NCBI GenBank assembly: GCA_018239705.1
Contig: JAFEGS010000626.1
Coordinates: 1 to 13,793, forward strand
Origin: Verrucomicrobiota bacterium
Lineage (GTDB): Bacteria; Chlamydiota; Chlamydiia; Chlamydiales; FEN-1388
Direction of reading: 5' to 3'
Length of the DNA: 13,793 nucleotides
Position numbers and translations under genes: made by a program. This document shows, piece by piece, positions 1-6,669 of this stretch. Under the pieces are notes generated by a model. The model did no database searches. It was given only the letters and a program-made list of their open reading frames with translations, and was not told the DNA's origin. Positions within the stretch are counted from its first letter, which is position 1. Every line of letters starts with the position of its first letter.

Positions 1-104
1 GACAGGTAAAAGAGGCGCTGCCGCCACTATCTGACCTGGAGGCATGGGAGATGCTCTTTACTTCGCAGAGCGGTAAAAACGACACCAACGACAAACGACA
101 ATAA
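1..104 (+). CDS. C-terminal tail of a truncated gene, function unknown
   Basis: The frame starting at base 3 is open from the window edge to a TAA at 102-104. It reads like a real C-terminus: an acidic, amphipathic stretch (KEALPPLSDLEAWEMLF) followed by a hydrophilic tail that runs into the ACGAC repeat as KNDTND and then ends with KRQ. The codons resemble those of nearby genes. The body of the gene lies outside the window, so no family can be named. The stop arises because one repeat unit is 7 bp rather than 9 bp. Without that 2-bp difference the protein would continue as an X-N-D tripeptide repeat to a stop at 223-225. It is convergent with the glycosyltransferase at 168-1304. Real gene versus chance ORF is uncertain because only about 34 codons are visible. 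Confidence 0.45.
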   Translation, partial: QVKEALPPLSDLEAWEMLFTSQSGKNDTNDKRQ

Positions 105-144
105 CGACCAAAGCGACCTTAACGACTTAAACGACCACAACGAC
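75..144. repeat. Eight tandem units of a 9-bp ACGAC-ending repeat
   Basis: Units are 75-83, 84-92, 93-99 (only 7 bp), 100-108, 109-117, 118-126, 127-135 and 136-144. Each has the form NNNAACGAC; one reads AGCGAC instead of AACGAC. The last three bases are invariant and the first three vary freely. On the plus strand this can encode X-Asn-Asp tripeptides, first in the frame of the upstream gene tail and, after the short unit, in another frame. An inverted copy (TGTCGTTTG) follows at 152-160. The regular period with variable first positions is more like a degenerate coding repeat than a clean microsatellite. Confidence 0.8.
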
Positions 145-168
145 AGGCTCTTGTCGTTTGGGTTGTTT
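139..168. terminator. Possible terminator hairpin between convergent genes
   Basis: AACGACA (139-145) and TGTCGTT (152-158) form a perfect 7-bp stem around a 6-nt loop. On the plus strand a moderately T-rich run (TTTGGGTTGTTTTA) follows. The minus-strand side is followed only by scattered T residues. It sits between the stop of the upstream gene tail (104) and the stop of the minus-strand glycosyltransferase (168), where a shared terminator would be expected. The stem is short and reuses the last ACGAC repeat unit, so it may be a by-product of the repeat. Confidence 0.35.
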
Positions 169-1304
169 TATCCTGAGGATGTAGCGACCGCAGCTTGCGC
201 ATTACCCGCCTTTTCCAGCTCGTAGAGCCTCTTCTGCATGAGGTAAAAGTCACTCTTGAGAAGATCAAGCTGGTACTGAAGCGACTTCAACTGCAGTGGC
301 TGTGACGGCATCCAGGAGTTACCCCAGTAGTGCACCGCTATGGTCTCTGGGCGAATGCGAGAGAAGGCTCGAGGACGCTTGACCTTTATGTCCTCCAGAA
401 ATTCATAGACATTCTCTTTACAGCTGCGTAAAAAACTCCTGCGCTTTGCTGCAAAGCCAGGAGCAAAGGGATAAAAGTAGGTAGGCGGGAAGGCAATATT
501 TACGTAGCTGCCCTCTTCACACTTTTCAAAAAAAGCCCTAGTAAAGGGGAAAAAGGTGTGGTTTACAACCTGCTCTACAGATGATGAAAAATTGCGATAG
601 GCGTCTTCCCAGCCGCTTCGAATAAGCTCTTTCCAGCGCTTTATAATAGGATGGCCAGGGCAGGCTGCAATAATGGAAATTCCAACCCACACGCGAGACT
701 GTGAGGTGGCCACTATGTGAGGATTTTCTAACCCTACATAAAAGTCGTACTTTTTATGGAGCTCGTCTAAAGCAAGTATTGGATCAATATCTACATCGAT
801 ATAGACACCGCCGAATCGGTCTAAAAGCTCTGAGCGGATGATGTCCGATTTTTCACCGAAATTGGTTGAAGCATCAATGAGATCGCGCATGCCTAAATTG
901 AGTGAGTCTAATTTACTGTCAGTCCAGAGATTATATTGCCAATCGGGGTGAAAAGACCTTATGTGCTCCTGGAAGACTTCAAAATAGGGAGGGGGCATCT
1001 TAGGGCCAATCCAGACCTGATGGATAATCTTGGGAATTTTTGGAATAGTAGAAGCTTTTGCAATAGAGGGCTTATTTGCCTCGTACAGTCCCTTGACAAT
1101 GGCATATTTACGAATATCTTCTGGATTAGAAAAAATACCTTCAAATTCAGTTGTACCTTTACCCATAGAGACATCAAAATCGACGCACATAACCGGCTTT
1201 AGATGGGCAGTTTTATCTTTTGACTTAGAACCAACGTCAAAACAGAGCAGCACCACTCCCATTAAAAGCACGAGGACTATGGACATACGTTTTACAGAAC
1301 GCAT
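168..1304 (-). CDS. GT32/DXD-type glycosyltransferase, membrane-anchored (copy A)
   Basis: A 378-residue protein of the glycosyltransferase family with a DXD sugar-binding region (GT32/Och1-like). An N-terminal hydrophobic segment (about 8-22) follows two basic residues and should act as signal or anchor. A conserved pre-domain motif DFDVSMGKG (42-50) precedes the catalytic core: PKIIHQVWIGPK (91-102), HPDWQYNLWTD (119-129), STNFGEKSDIIRSEL (146-160) and RFGGVYIDVD with DXD at D170-D172, the expected Mn/UDP-sugar site. The C-terminal H325...S330-W331 motif matches the family's nucleotide/metal contact. A coiled coil fills about 335-366. The ATG at 1304 has AAGGTG five bases upstream. It is third in the leftward cluster, 61 bp after copy B, where a weak TTACAC-N18-TATTTT could give a separate promoter. 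Donor and acceptor are not predictable. Confidence 0.88.
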   Translation of the reverse strand: MRSVKRMSIVLVLLMGVVLLCFDVGSKSKDKTAHLKPVMCVDFDVSMGKGTTEFEGIFSNPEDIRKYAIVKGLYEANKPSIAKASTIPKIPKIIHQVWIGPKMPPPYFEVFQEHIRSFHPDWQYNLWTDSKLDSLNLGMRDLIDASTNFGEKSDIIRSELLDRFGGVYIDVDIDPILALDELHKKYDFYVGLENPHIVATSQSRVWVGISIIAACPGHPIIKRWKELIRSGWEDAYRNFSSSVEQVVNHTFFPFTRAFFEKCEEGSYVNIAFPPTYFYPFAPGFAAKRRSFLRSCKENVYEFLEDIKVKRPRAFSRIRPETIAVHYWGNSWMPSQPLQLKSLQYQLDLLKSDFYLMQKRLYELEKAGNAQAAVATSSG

Positions 1305-1365
1305 ACGAACACCTTACAACTGAAAATAGAAAAAATATCGGAGCAAGTGTAACATCCTCAGGTTT

Positions 1366-2439
1366 TTAACGCGAGTTCTTCATTTCCATAATTTCTTCTT
1401 TTAACTCATCCACCTGTTTTTGCAGCTGCACCATCACACAGTGCATCTCCCGAAGCCGCTCTTCCCCACTCTTCACCCAGCTATTACCCCAATAGTGCAC
1501 AGCCATCGTTTCTGGCTGAATCTCTATAAAAGGCGCGATTTTCCTATCGTCAAAAAAAGCTGAGAGGCTTATGGCAGTGCGTTTGAGAAATCCCAGTTTT
1601 TTCAGTCTGCCTTTTGAAACCCTCGAAAAGGTTAAAGGAAAAAAATAGGTTGGTGGAAAGACAATATTTACATATCCAGGATCTGTGAGATGCATCATTA
1701 CCGCTTCACCGAAAGGAAAGAAGGTGCGCAGTAGCGTCCTTTTAGGACCATCTGGGTACAGTGCTCCAAAATGGTGCCATCGAGCACGGATAAGCTCTTT
1801 CCACTCCTTGATGATGGGATGCCCCGGCCGTACACCAATTAAGGCATCAGAAATCACTAAATGGGGTGCTCTTTGAGTCATATCACCTTGGTGAGGAGGC
1901 TCCAGACCTGCATAGAAATCGTATTTCATATGCAGCTCATCAAAGGCCTTAAGGTTTTCACAGTCTATATCGACATAGAGACCGCCAAACCTATCCATAA
2001 GCTCAGCCCTAAGAATGTCCGATTTCTCGCCCCAGTTTGTTGAAGCCAGGTAAAGGTCCTTCTGTTCAAAATCAAAGTTTGCTACCTCTTTATCGGTCCA
2101 CAGCTGGTATTTCCAATCGGGGTGCTTCTCTTTCCATGTCTTTTTATATCTCCAAAAATAGGGGGGAAGAGGCTTTGGTCCAACCCAAATTTGATGGATA
2201 CATTTTGGAATCTTCGGCACTTCTGCAAGAGGCTCTTTAGATGGCTTTTCCGACTCGTACACGCTTCTTAGAAGCTCTAGGCGCTCACGATTTCCCTCAT
2301 GTGCTAACATCTCATGCCAGACGCGGCTATCTTTGCCCATCGCTTGATCAAAATCGGCATCGATAACCTTTGTATCGCTTTCTTGCCCACACCCACAAAT
2401 ACAGAGGCAAATAGCCAGGAAAGCTCCCTCACGTAACAT
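1366..2439 (-). CDS. GT32/DXD-type glycosyltransferase, possible lipoprotein (copy B)
   Basis: A 357-residue paralogue of its two neighbours. The N-terminus is short and very cysteine-rich (C11, C13, C15, C17) with a lipobox-like ICGC ending at C17, so lipid anchoring is plausible though position -2 (Cys) is atypical. The pre-domain motif reads DADFDQAMGKD (27-37). The core has IHQIWVGPK (81-89), HPDWKYQLWTD (106-116), STNWGEKSDILRAEL (133-147) and RFGGLYVDID with DXD at D157-D159. H315...S320-W321 is intact. A strongly heptad-like C-terminus (about 325-354) follows. AAGGAG sits about 7 bases before the ATG, and the first 11 bp overlap the 3' end of copy C, indicating translational coupling. 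Catalytic residues look intact; the substrate is unknown. Confidence 0.88.
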   Translation of the reverse strand: MLREGAFLAICLCICGCGQESDTKVIDADFDQAMGKDSRVWHEMLAHEGNRERLELLRSVYESEKPSKEPLAEVPKIPKCIHQIWVGPKPLPPYFWRYKKTWKEKHPDWKYQLWTDKEVANFDFEQKDLYLASTNWGEKSDILRAELMDRFGGLYVDIDCENLKAFDELHMKYDFYAGLEPPHQGDMTQRAPHLVISDALIGVRPGHPIIKEWKELIRARWHHFGALYPDGPKRTLLRTFFPFGEAVMMHLTDPGYVNIVFPPTYFFPLTFSRVSKGRLKKLGFLKRTAISLSAFFDDRKIAPFIEIQPETMAVHYWGNSWVKSGEERLREMHCVMVQLQKQVDELKEEIMEMKNSR

Positions 2440-3565
2440 TATTTTCTCCTTTATGATCGCGGTAGAGTTGCTGTCTCAACTCGTCTACTTCATACGTTAA
2501 TTTTGACTGCTGCCTTCTCAATTTCACGATTTCTTGATGCATCTCTTTAAAGAGCTGAATCGTGCTCTTTTGCCAACGCGCAGCAAAATGATGAATAGCT
2601 AGTGTCTCAGGGCATGTTTTATAAAAGCAGAGCTCTTTTTTCAGGCCAAGCGCGCATAGCATTTTTTTTATTATAGTTTGTGGCTGAGGCGGTTTCCTCA
2701 GGTATTTTGGCTGGATCGGATAGAAATAGGTAGAGGGAAAAATAATGTTGCAGTACTCGCCAGTTTCAATACACTCCTCAACTGCTTTACCAAAGGTAAA
2801 AAAGGTCCGTATAAGCACCTTTTCAATGGGGTCGAAACACTCATTTTCAGCCTGGTACCATTTTTTGCGGATATGCTCCTTCCAGCGCTTTAAAACAGGG
2901 TGACCAGGTACCGAGCCTACAAGTGCGTCAGAAACTAACAGCACGCGGCTACTCTCCGGTATCTCATGAGGTGGTTCAATTCCTGCAAAGAAATCATACC
3001 TCTCCACAAGCTCATCAAAAGGCCCCATGCACTCAAAATCTGTATCTACATAGAGGCCGCCATACCTATACAGTAGTTCACAGCGAAGAATATCGGCCTT
3101 TTCCCCATAGTTTGTACTATTATCGAAAAGATCTCTCAATTCGAAATCAAAATCTTTAATATTAGCATCTGTCCAGAGGTGATATTCCCAGTCAGGATGT
3201 GCCTGTTTCCACTCCGTGCTGAATTTTCGGTAATAGGAAGGGGGTGATTTTGGCCCAAGCCATATTTGGTGAATAACTTTTGGGATCTTTGAGCTCGTTG
3301 CTTGAACAAGGAAGGGGCGATTTTTTTGCCATATTTTCTTGAGCAGGCGATAGCGCGACTGATCTGCCGATGACTTCTCTACGAGCTCGAAAGCACTACA
3401 GCCTTTGCCTAGGCCCTCTTCAAATTCGATGTCAATCAGTCGCTCTCGTTGAAAAGAAGGAGTGGGGATTCGGTTTTTGGCAGTTTCTCGATAGACCAAA
3501 ATTGTGATACCGGTAATAACCAAAAAAACACTTAACACAGAAAATACTGCTTTTCTCTTCCCCAT
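2429..3565 (-). CDS. GT32/DXD-type glycosyltransferase, signal-anchored (copy C)
   Basis: First gene of the leftward cluster, 378 residues from the ATG at 3565. That start is preferred over an upstream ATG (3610) or TTG (3622). It has GGAG four bases upstream, it gives a clean signal anchor (MGKRK then hydrophobic 6-24), it makes the protein the same length as copy A, and it leaves a leader of about 55 nt after the predicted promoter. The motif DIEFEEGLGKG (45-55) precedes the core: IPKVIHQIWLGPK (94-106), HPDWEYHLWTD (123-133), STNYGEKADILRCEL (150-164) and RYGGLYVDTD with DXD at D174-D176. The C-terminal motif is altered: H325 and W331 remain but S330 of copy A is Arg (HHFAARW). A long coiled coil ends the protein. 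It may have a different substrate or reduced activity. Confidence 0.86.
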   Translation of the reverse strand: MGKRKAVFSVLSVFLVITGITILVYRETAKNRIPTPSFQRERLIDIEFEEGLGKGCSAFELVEKSSADQSRYRLLKKIWQKNRPFLVQATSSKIPKVIHQIWLGPKSPPSYYRKFSTEWKQAHPDWEYHLWTDANIKDFDFELRDLFDNSTNYGEKADILRCELLYRYGGLYVDTDFECMGPFDELVERYDFFAGIEPPHEIPESSRVLLVSDALVGSVPGHPVLKRWKEHIRKKWYQAENECFDPIEKVLIRTFFTFGKAVEECIETGEYCNIIFPSTYFYPIQPKYLRKPPQPQTIIKKMLCALGLKKELCFYKTCPETLAIHHFAARWQKSTIQLFKEMHQEIVKLRRQQSKLTYEVDELRQQLYRDHKGENNVT

Positions 3566-3626
3566 AAGGCTCCAAGTAAAAAGATTGAGAAAGTATATAT
3601 CGATAGGCATACTTTTTCTCAAAACA

Positions 3627-3655
3627 ATTTTGCATCAAATGTGCAATAAGTGCAA
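3627..3655 (-). promoter_or_regulatory. Predicted promoter of the leftward glycosyltransferase cluster
   Basis: On the minus strand TTGCAC (3650-3655) and CAAAAT (3627-3632) lie 17 bp apart, acceptable sigma-70-like -35 and -10 boxes. Transcription would start near 3620, giving a leader of about 55 nt to the ATG at 3565. Confidence 0.5.
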
Positions 3656-3658
3656 AAT
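3630..3658 (+). promoter_or_regulatory. Predicted promoter of the rightward exporter operon
   Basis: TTGCAT (3630-3635) and CAAAAT (3653-3658) are 17 bp apart on the plus strand, with a start expected near 3665 and the exporter ATG at 3686. It mirrors the leftward promoter through the palindrome. The same TTGCAT-N17 layout occurs before the carboxypeptidase at 7915-7943. Confidence 0.5.
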
Positions 3659-3685
3659 TGTAGGGTCTTATGCAATAGGGGTTGA

Positions 3686-5608
3686 ATGAAGCAACTTATT
3701 AAAATTTCTTTTGGCAAACGCCACTACATAATACTCTATGCCTTTAGCATTATCGCGAGCCTTCTTTTTACCTTTGCAGGGCAGCTGGAGATGTTTTCCC
3801 TTGGCGTTATCACTAAAAAGGGGCCCGATTTTTTTGAACTCTTTGCTCCAATAAAAGCAGACCTTCTCACCCCGAATGGAGAGGTTTCAAAAAAGCAGCT
3901 TGCAGAGCGCTTCAAGCAAATTGACAAAACAAATAGTGGCGTAATCACACAGGAAGAGGCTGAGGATTTCATTGCTGCGCATGGAAAGGCAGGGCTTGTC
4001 AATAAGGGAGTAAGTTACATCAATAGGCTTATCCCCATTGAAACCCACGTCTCCTACCTCATCGGCGCCCTTGTTTTTGTCGCCCTGTTCAAAGCTACTT
4101 CTCTATTTGCCTACCGATTTGGGACAAAGCTTTTAGCCATTCGCGTAAGCCAAGATCTACGACAGCGCTATTTTGACCATTTGCAGTCCCTGCCCATGAG
4201 TTTTTACCAGCAGCATAATATCGGAAGCCTTTCGTCCAGAGCTGTAACCGATGCTACCATGATTGCAGATGGCATTAATTCAATGCTCATTAACTACCTG
4301 CAGACACCTTTTGCCGTTATTACTACCTTTTCGCTCTGCTTTTTCATCAGCTGGCAGCTCTCTTTGGCCGTCTTTTTTGGATTTCCGCTCCTCATCCTCC
4401 CGATCATATTTTTAGCCAAGCGCATCAAACGCATCTCAAAGCAGATCCAGAAAAGACAGGAATCGCTCGCTTCCGTACTCGTGGAGTTCCTTTCAGGGAT
4501 TCAAACGGTTAAAATATTTGCCATGGAAGACTTCTCGCTGAAAAAATACCACGAACACAATGACCAAATGGCCGATCTCGAGCGCAGAAGTGCCCGTTAT
4601 GACCTGGCTGCTCGTCCCGTTCTTCACACAATCGGCATCTTTTGTCTTGTGACGGCGTTACTGTTTGGCCTTTATGGCCTGCAACTTCCTCTGCACGAAG
4701 TACTCTTTTACTGCGGCCTTCTCACAACAGTTTATGAACCAATAAAGAAGTTTGCAGAAGAAAACGCACGAATCCAAAGAGGTGTTGTCGCCTCTGAGCG
4801 CATGTCAGAAGTCCTTTCATTGAAATCACAGTATGATGACCGCGATCAGAAAAAAGAGATCAAGGAATTCCATTCCTGTATTGAGTTTGATAATGTCTCC
4901 TTCTCCTACGAAGCAGAGCAGGTTCTTTCAAACGTGAGCTTTCGCGTTCACAAAGGCGAAAAAGTGGCCATTGTGGGCCCAACCGGAGCCGGTAAATCGA
5001 CTATCGTACACCTTCTTTCAAGGCTCTACGACCCACAAGAGGGGACCATTCGTATCGATGACCAGCCAATTGCTCGATATAGTGTCAAATCGCTACGAGA
5101 TTTCTTTGCCTTTGTACCGCAAAAACCCTTTCTCTTTTTTGACACAGTAAACGAAAACATCAGCTTTGGTAGAGCTTTCAGCCAAGAACAGATCGAAAAG
5201 GCTGCCAAAACAGCCCACGCCTCCGAGTTCATTGAAAAGCTTCCCAGCGGCTATAACACACTCCTTGCAGAGGCAGGTAAATCGCTCTCTGGTGGCCAGC
5301 AGCAAAGGCTTGCCATCGCACGCGCATTTGTAAAAGATGCCCCCATCCTCGTTATGGATGAAGCAACATCCTCTCTCGATGCAACCTCTGAAGATTATAT
5401 AAAGAAGACCCTTCGGGAGGTCAAAGGGAGCATTACCCAGATCATTATTGCGCATAGGCTTTCGACCATTGAGGACGCAGACCGTATTATCTACATCGAC
5501 AAGGGTAGAAAAATAGCCGAAGGCACGAAAGAAGAGCTCCTGGTCAGCTGCCCCCCGTTTGAAAAGATGTGGAGCCTTCTTCACTTCAAAAAAGAACTTT
5601 ATGTATAA
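3686..5608 (+). CDS. MsbA-type ABC exporter with an EF-hand-like insertion
   Basis: A 640-residue half-transporter with fused membrane and ATPase domains, expected to work as an inner-membrane homodimer exporting lipid or another hydrophobic substrate. TM1 is at about 13-33 and TM2 at about 123-142, with further membrane helices near 203-245 and 311-350. The ATPase shows Walker A GPTGAGKST (431-439), Q-loop Q479, signature LSGGQ (534-538), Walker B ILVMDEA (554-560) and H-loop H590, all intact. The first extracytoplasmic loop is enlarged to about 85 residues. It contains DKTNSGVITQEE (80-91), which fits the 12-residue EF-hand calcium loop at positions 1, 3, 5, 6, 8, 9 and 12, flanked by helix-like segments (69-79 and 90-99). 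An AGGGG run precedes the ATG. It heads an operon with the secreted protein 12 bp downstream. MsbA-like lipid flipping is a family-based guess. Confidence 0.92.
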   Translation: MKQLIKISFGKRHYIILYAFSIIASLLFTFAGQLEMFSLGVITKKGPDFFELFAPIKADLLTPNGEVSKKQLAERFKQIDKTNSGVITQEEAEDFIAAHGKAGLVNKGVSYINRLIPIETHVSYLIGALVFVALFKATSLFAYRFGTKLLAIRVSQDLRQRYFDHLQSLPMSFYQQHNIGSLSSRAVTDATMIADGINSMLINYLQTPFAVITTFSLCFFISWQLSLAVFFGFPLLILPIIFLAKRIKRISKQIQKRQESLASVLVEFLSGIQTVKIFAMEDFSLKKYHEHNDQMADLERRSARYDLAARPVLHTIGIFCLVTALLFGLYGLQLPLHEVLFYCGLLTTVYEPIKKFAEENARIQRGVVASERMSEVLSLKSQYDDRDQKKEIKEFHSCIEFDNVSFSYEAEQVLSNVSFRVHKGEKVAIVGPTGAGKSTIVHLLSRLYDPQEGTIRIDDQPIARYSVKSLRDFFAFVPQKPFLFFDTVNENISFGRAFSQEQIEKAAKTAHASEFIEKLPSGYNTLLAEAGKSLSGGQQQRLAIARAFVKDAPILVMDEATSSLDATSEDYIKKTLREVKGSITQIIIAHRLSTIEDADRIIYIDKGRKIAEGTKEELLVSCPPFEKMWSLLHFKKELYV

Positions 5609-5620
5609 GCCGAGGCACAT

Positions 5621-6067
5621 ATGCGAATAGCACTTCTTCTCCTCTTTGTGTGTACGCTCTCAAGCGTACGCTCAGATGAAGTAATAACCTCTTTTTTACA
5701 AGAGCAGCAAATACTCAGCAGGCAATTTCCGGCTATAGAAAAGGAGCTCGCCTCCCTTCCTACCTGCCTTCCTCCTGAACAAAAGCATATCCTCTTTGCC
5801 ATTACCCACTTCTTTGACAACAAGGTACATAGGCACCTGCAACAAGAAGAAAAAGTGGCACATAGCAGCGACCACATAGCATACGAAAATAAACTCCTTA
5901 CACAATGGATTGTAAATATCCAGAACAGTGTTAATGTCGAAAAAATGGAAATCGATTCCTTCATAACCCAGTCGCAAGGTCTGCTAGAGGCTTTAAAGCG
6001 CCATTTTGCAGCAGTTGAAGAGGCAACCTCATGTTTGAAGATAGACGTGACGCAGGGCAAAAGCTAG
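5621..6067 (+). CDS. Small secreted helical protein, function unknown
   Basis: A 148-residue protein I do not recognise. It begins with a classical signal peptide (MRIALLLLFVCTLSSVRS, cleavage probably before DEV at about 19), and the mature part is rich in Glu, Gln, Lys and Leu with no transmembrane segment, suggesting a mostly helical periplasmic protein. Cysteines at about 48 and 138 could form a disulfide. The ATG has GAGG at a normal distance. It starts 12 bp after the exporter and its last 37 bp overlap the phosphoribosyltransferase start, so the three genes are almost certainly cotranscribed. Because it follows an exporter with a large outer loop, a periplasmic partner role is possible, but that is inference from position only. 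Confidence 0.75.
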   Translation: MRIALLLLFVCTLSSVRSDEVITSFLQEQQILSRQFPAIEKELASLPTCLPPEQKHILFAITHFFDNKVHRHLQQEEKVAHSSDHIAYENKLLTQWIVNIQNSVNVEKMEIDSFITQSQGLLEALKRHFAAVEEATSCLKIDVTQGKS

Positions 6068-6669
6068 CCCCACTTGTCGCAAAGTACAAAAATCAAAAAG
6101 ACGCTGTGGTAATAGGCCTTCCACGTGGAGGTGTCGTCACTGCCGCAGAAGTGGCACAGTTTCTTGAACTTCCCCTCGATGTGATCTGTCCTAGAAAGGT
6201 AGGCGCTCCACATAACCCAGAGCTTGCCCTCGGAGCTGTGACCGAAACGGGAAAGGGATTTTTCAACGAAGAGCTCATCTCACGCTTGAGAGTCTCTCAA
6301 AGCTATCTGGAAGAGGAAATTGCAAAGGAGAAAAAGCGAGCAGAGATGCGCCTTTCCCTCTTTCGCAAAGGTCGCCCTCCACTCAGGTTTACAGGAAAAA
6401 CCGTTCTTCTTGTCGATGATGGCCTAGCTACTGGCGCCACCATGAAAGCAGCAATTCTTGCCGTCAAAAGCCAAAAAGCGGCAAAAATCGTCTGTGTAGT
6501 GCCTGTGTCTCCCCCCGATACAGCAGCAGAAATCAGCATGATGGTAGACGAATTTGTCTGTATCGATACTCCCTGGCTCTTTCAGGCTGTTGGTCAGTTC
6601 TACAGAGAATTTGGCCAGACAGAAGATGAAGAGGTCGTTGCTATTCTAGAGAAGTCTCTCAAACCATAA
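6031..6669 (+). CDS. Phosphoribosyltransferase-fold protein (COG1926-like)
   Basis: A 212-residue type I phosphoribosyltransferase-fold protein. GLPRGGV (29-35) forms the early phosphate-binding turn, CPRKVGAP (53-60) follows, and the PRPP loop VLLVDDGLATGATM (125-138) carries the two acidic residues and the TGAT turn that bind ribose-5-phosphate and pyrophosphate. Members of this group are usually annotated only as predicted phosphoribosyltransferases, and the base they use is unclear. GAGG lies seven bases before the ATG. It overlaps the preceding secreted-protein gene by 37 bp in another frame. Its 3' end overlaps the convergent alpha/beta hydrolase by 24 bp. In other bacteria this phosphoribosyltransferase is often fused or adjacent to a dienelactone-hydrolase-like protein, so the pairing here is probably functional. 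Confidence 0.88.
   Translation: MFEDRRDAGQKLAPLVAKYKNQKDAVVIGLPRGGVVTAAEVAQFLELPLDVICPRKVGAPHNPELALGAVTETGKGFFNEELISRLRVSQSYLEEEIAKEKKRAEMRLSLFRKGRPPLRFTGKTVLLVDDGLATGATMKAAILAVKSQKAAKIVCVVPVSPPDTAAEISMMVDEFVCIDTPWLFQAVGQFYREFGQTEDEEVVAILEKSLKP

Larger units (their letters stand above)
3624..3661. repeat. 11-bp perfect inverted repeat between divergent operons
   Basis: Left arm ACAATTTTGCA (3624-3634) and right arm TGCAAAATTGT (3651-3661) are perfect reverse complements separated by 16 bp. Additional TGCA copies at 3632-3635 and 3642-3645 give the block an internal TTGCA/TGCAA periodicity. It is centred at about 3642 between the glycosyltransferase cluster and the exporter operon. The arms contain the core promoter elements for both directions, so a dimeric regulator bound here would control both operons at once. 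Confidence 0.75.

Noticed and set aside
75..144. ACGAC repeat as plasmid-type iterons or a CRISPR-like array.
   Set aside because: Units are 9 bp with no spacers, far below iteron or CRISPR dimensions, and no rep or cas gene is present.
75..158. Minus-strand GTCGTT copies resemble immunostimulatory CpG motifs recognised by TLR9.
   Set aside because: Likely incidental: the repeat is short and better explained as a coding or degenerate repeat; nothing links it to host sensing.
172..1362. CCTGAGGATGT (172-182) and its reverse complement (1352-1362) bracket glycosyltransferase copy A like a mobile unit.
   Set aside because: An 11-bp match is expected many times by chance in a window of this size, the left copy lies inside the coding region, and there are no target duplications or transposase.
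3566..3622. Upstream starts (TTG at 3622 or ATG at 3610) for glycosyltransferase copy C.
   Set aside because: They give a poor, interrupted N-terminus and weak ribosome sites, while the ATG at 3565 has GGAG, a clean anchor and a length equal to copy A.
5093..5620. A 175-codon minus-strand ORF inside the exporter gene.
   Set aside because: It lies antisense to the conserved ATPase domain, has no ribosome site or recognisable motif, and its composition reflects the opposite strand.
5599..6060. A 153-codon minus-strand ORF opposite the secreted-protein gene.
   Set aside because: The plus-strand gene has a signal peptide, Shine-Dalgarno and operon position; the antisense frame is cysteine- and serine-rich shadow sequence.
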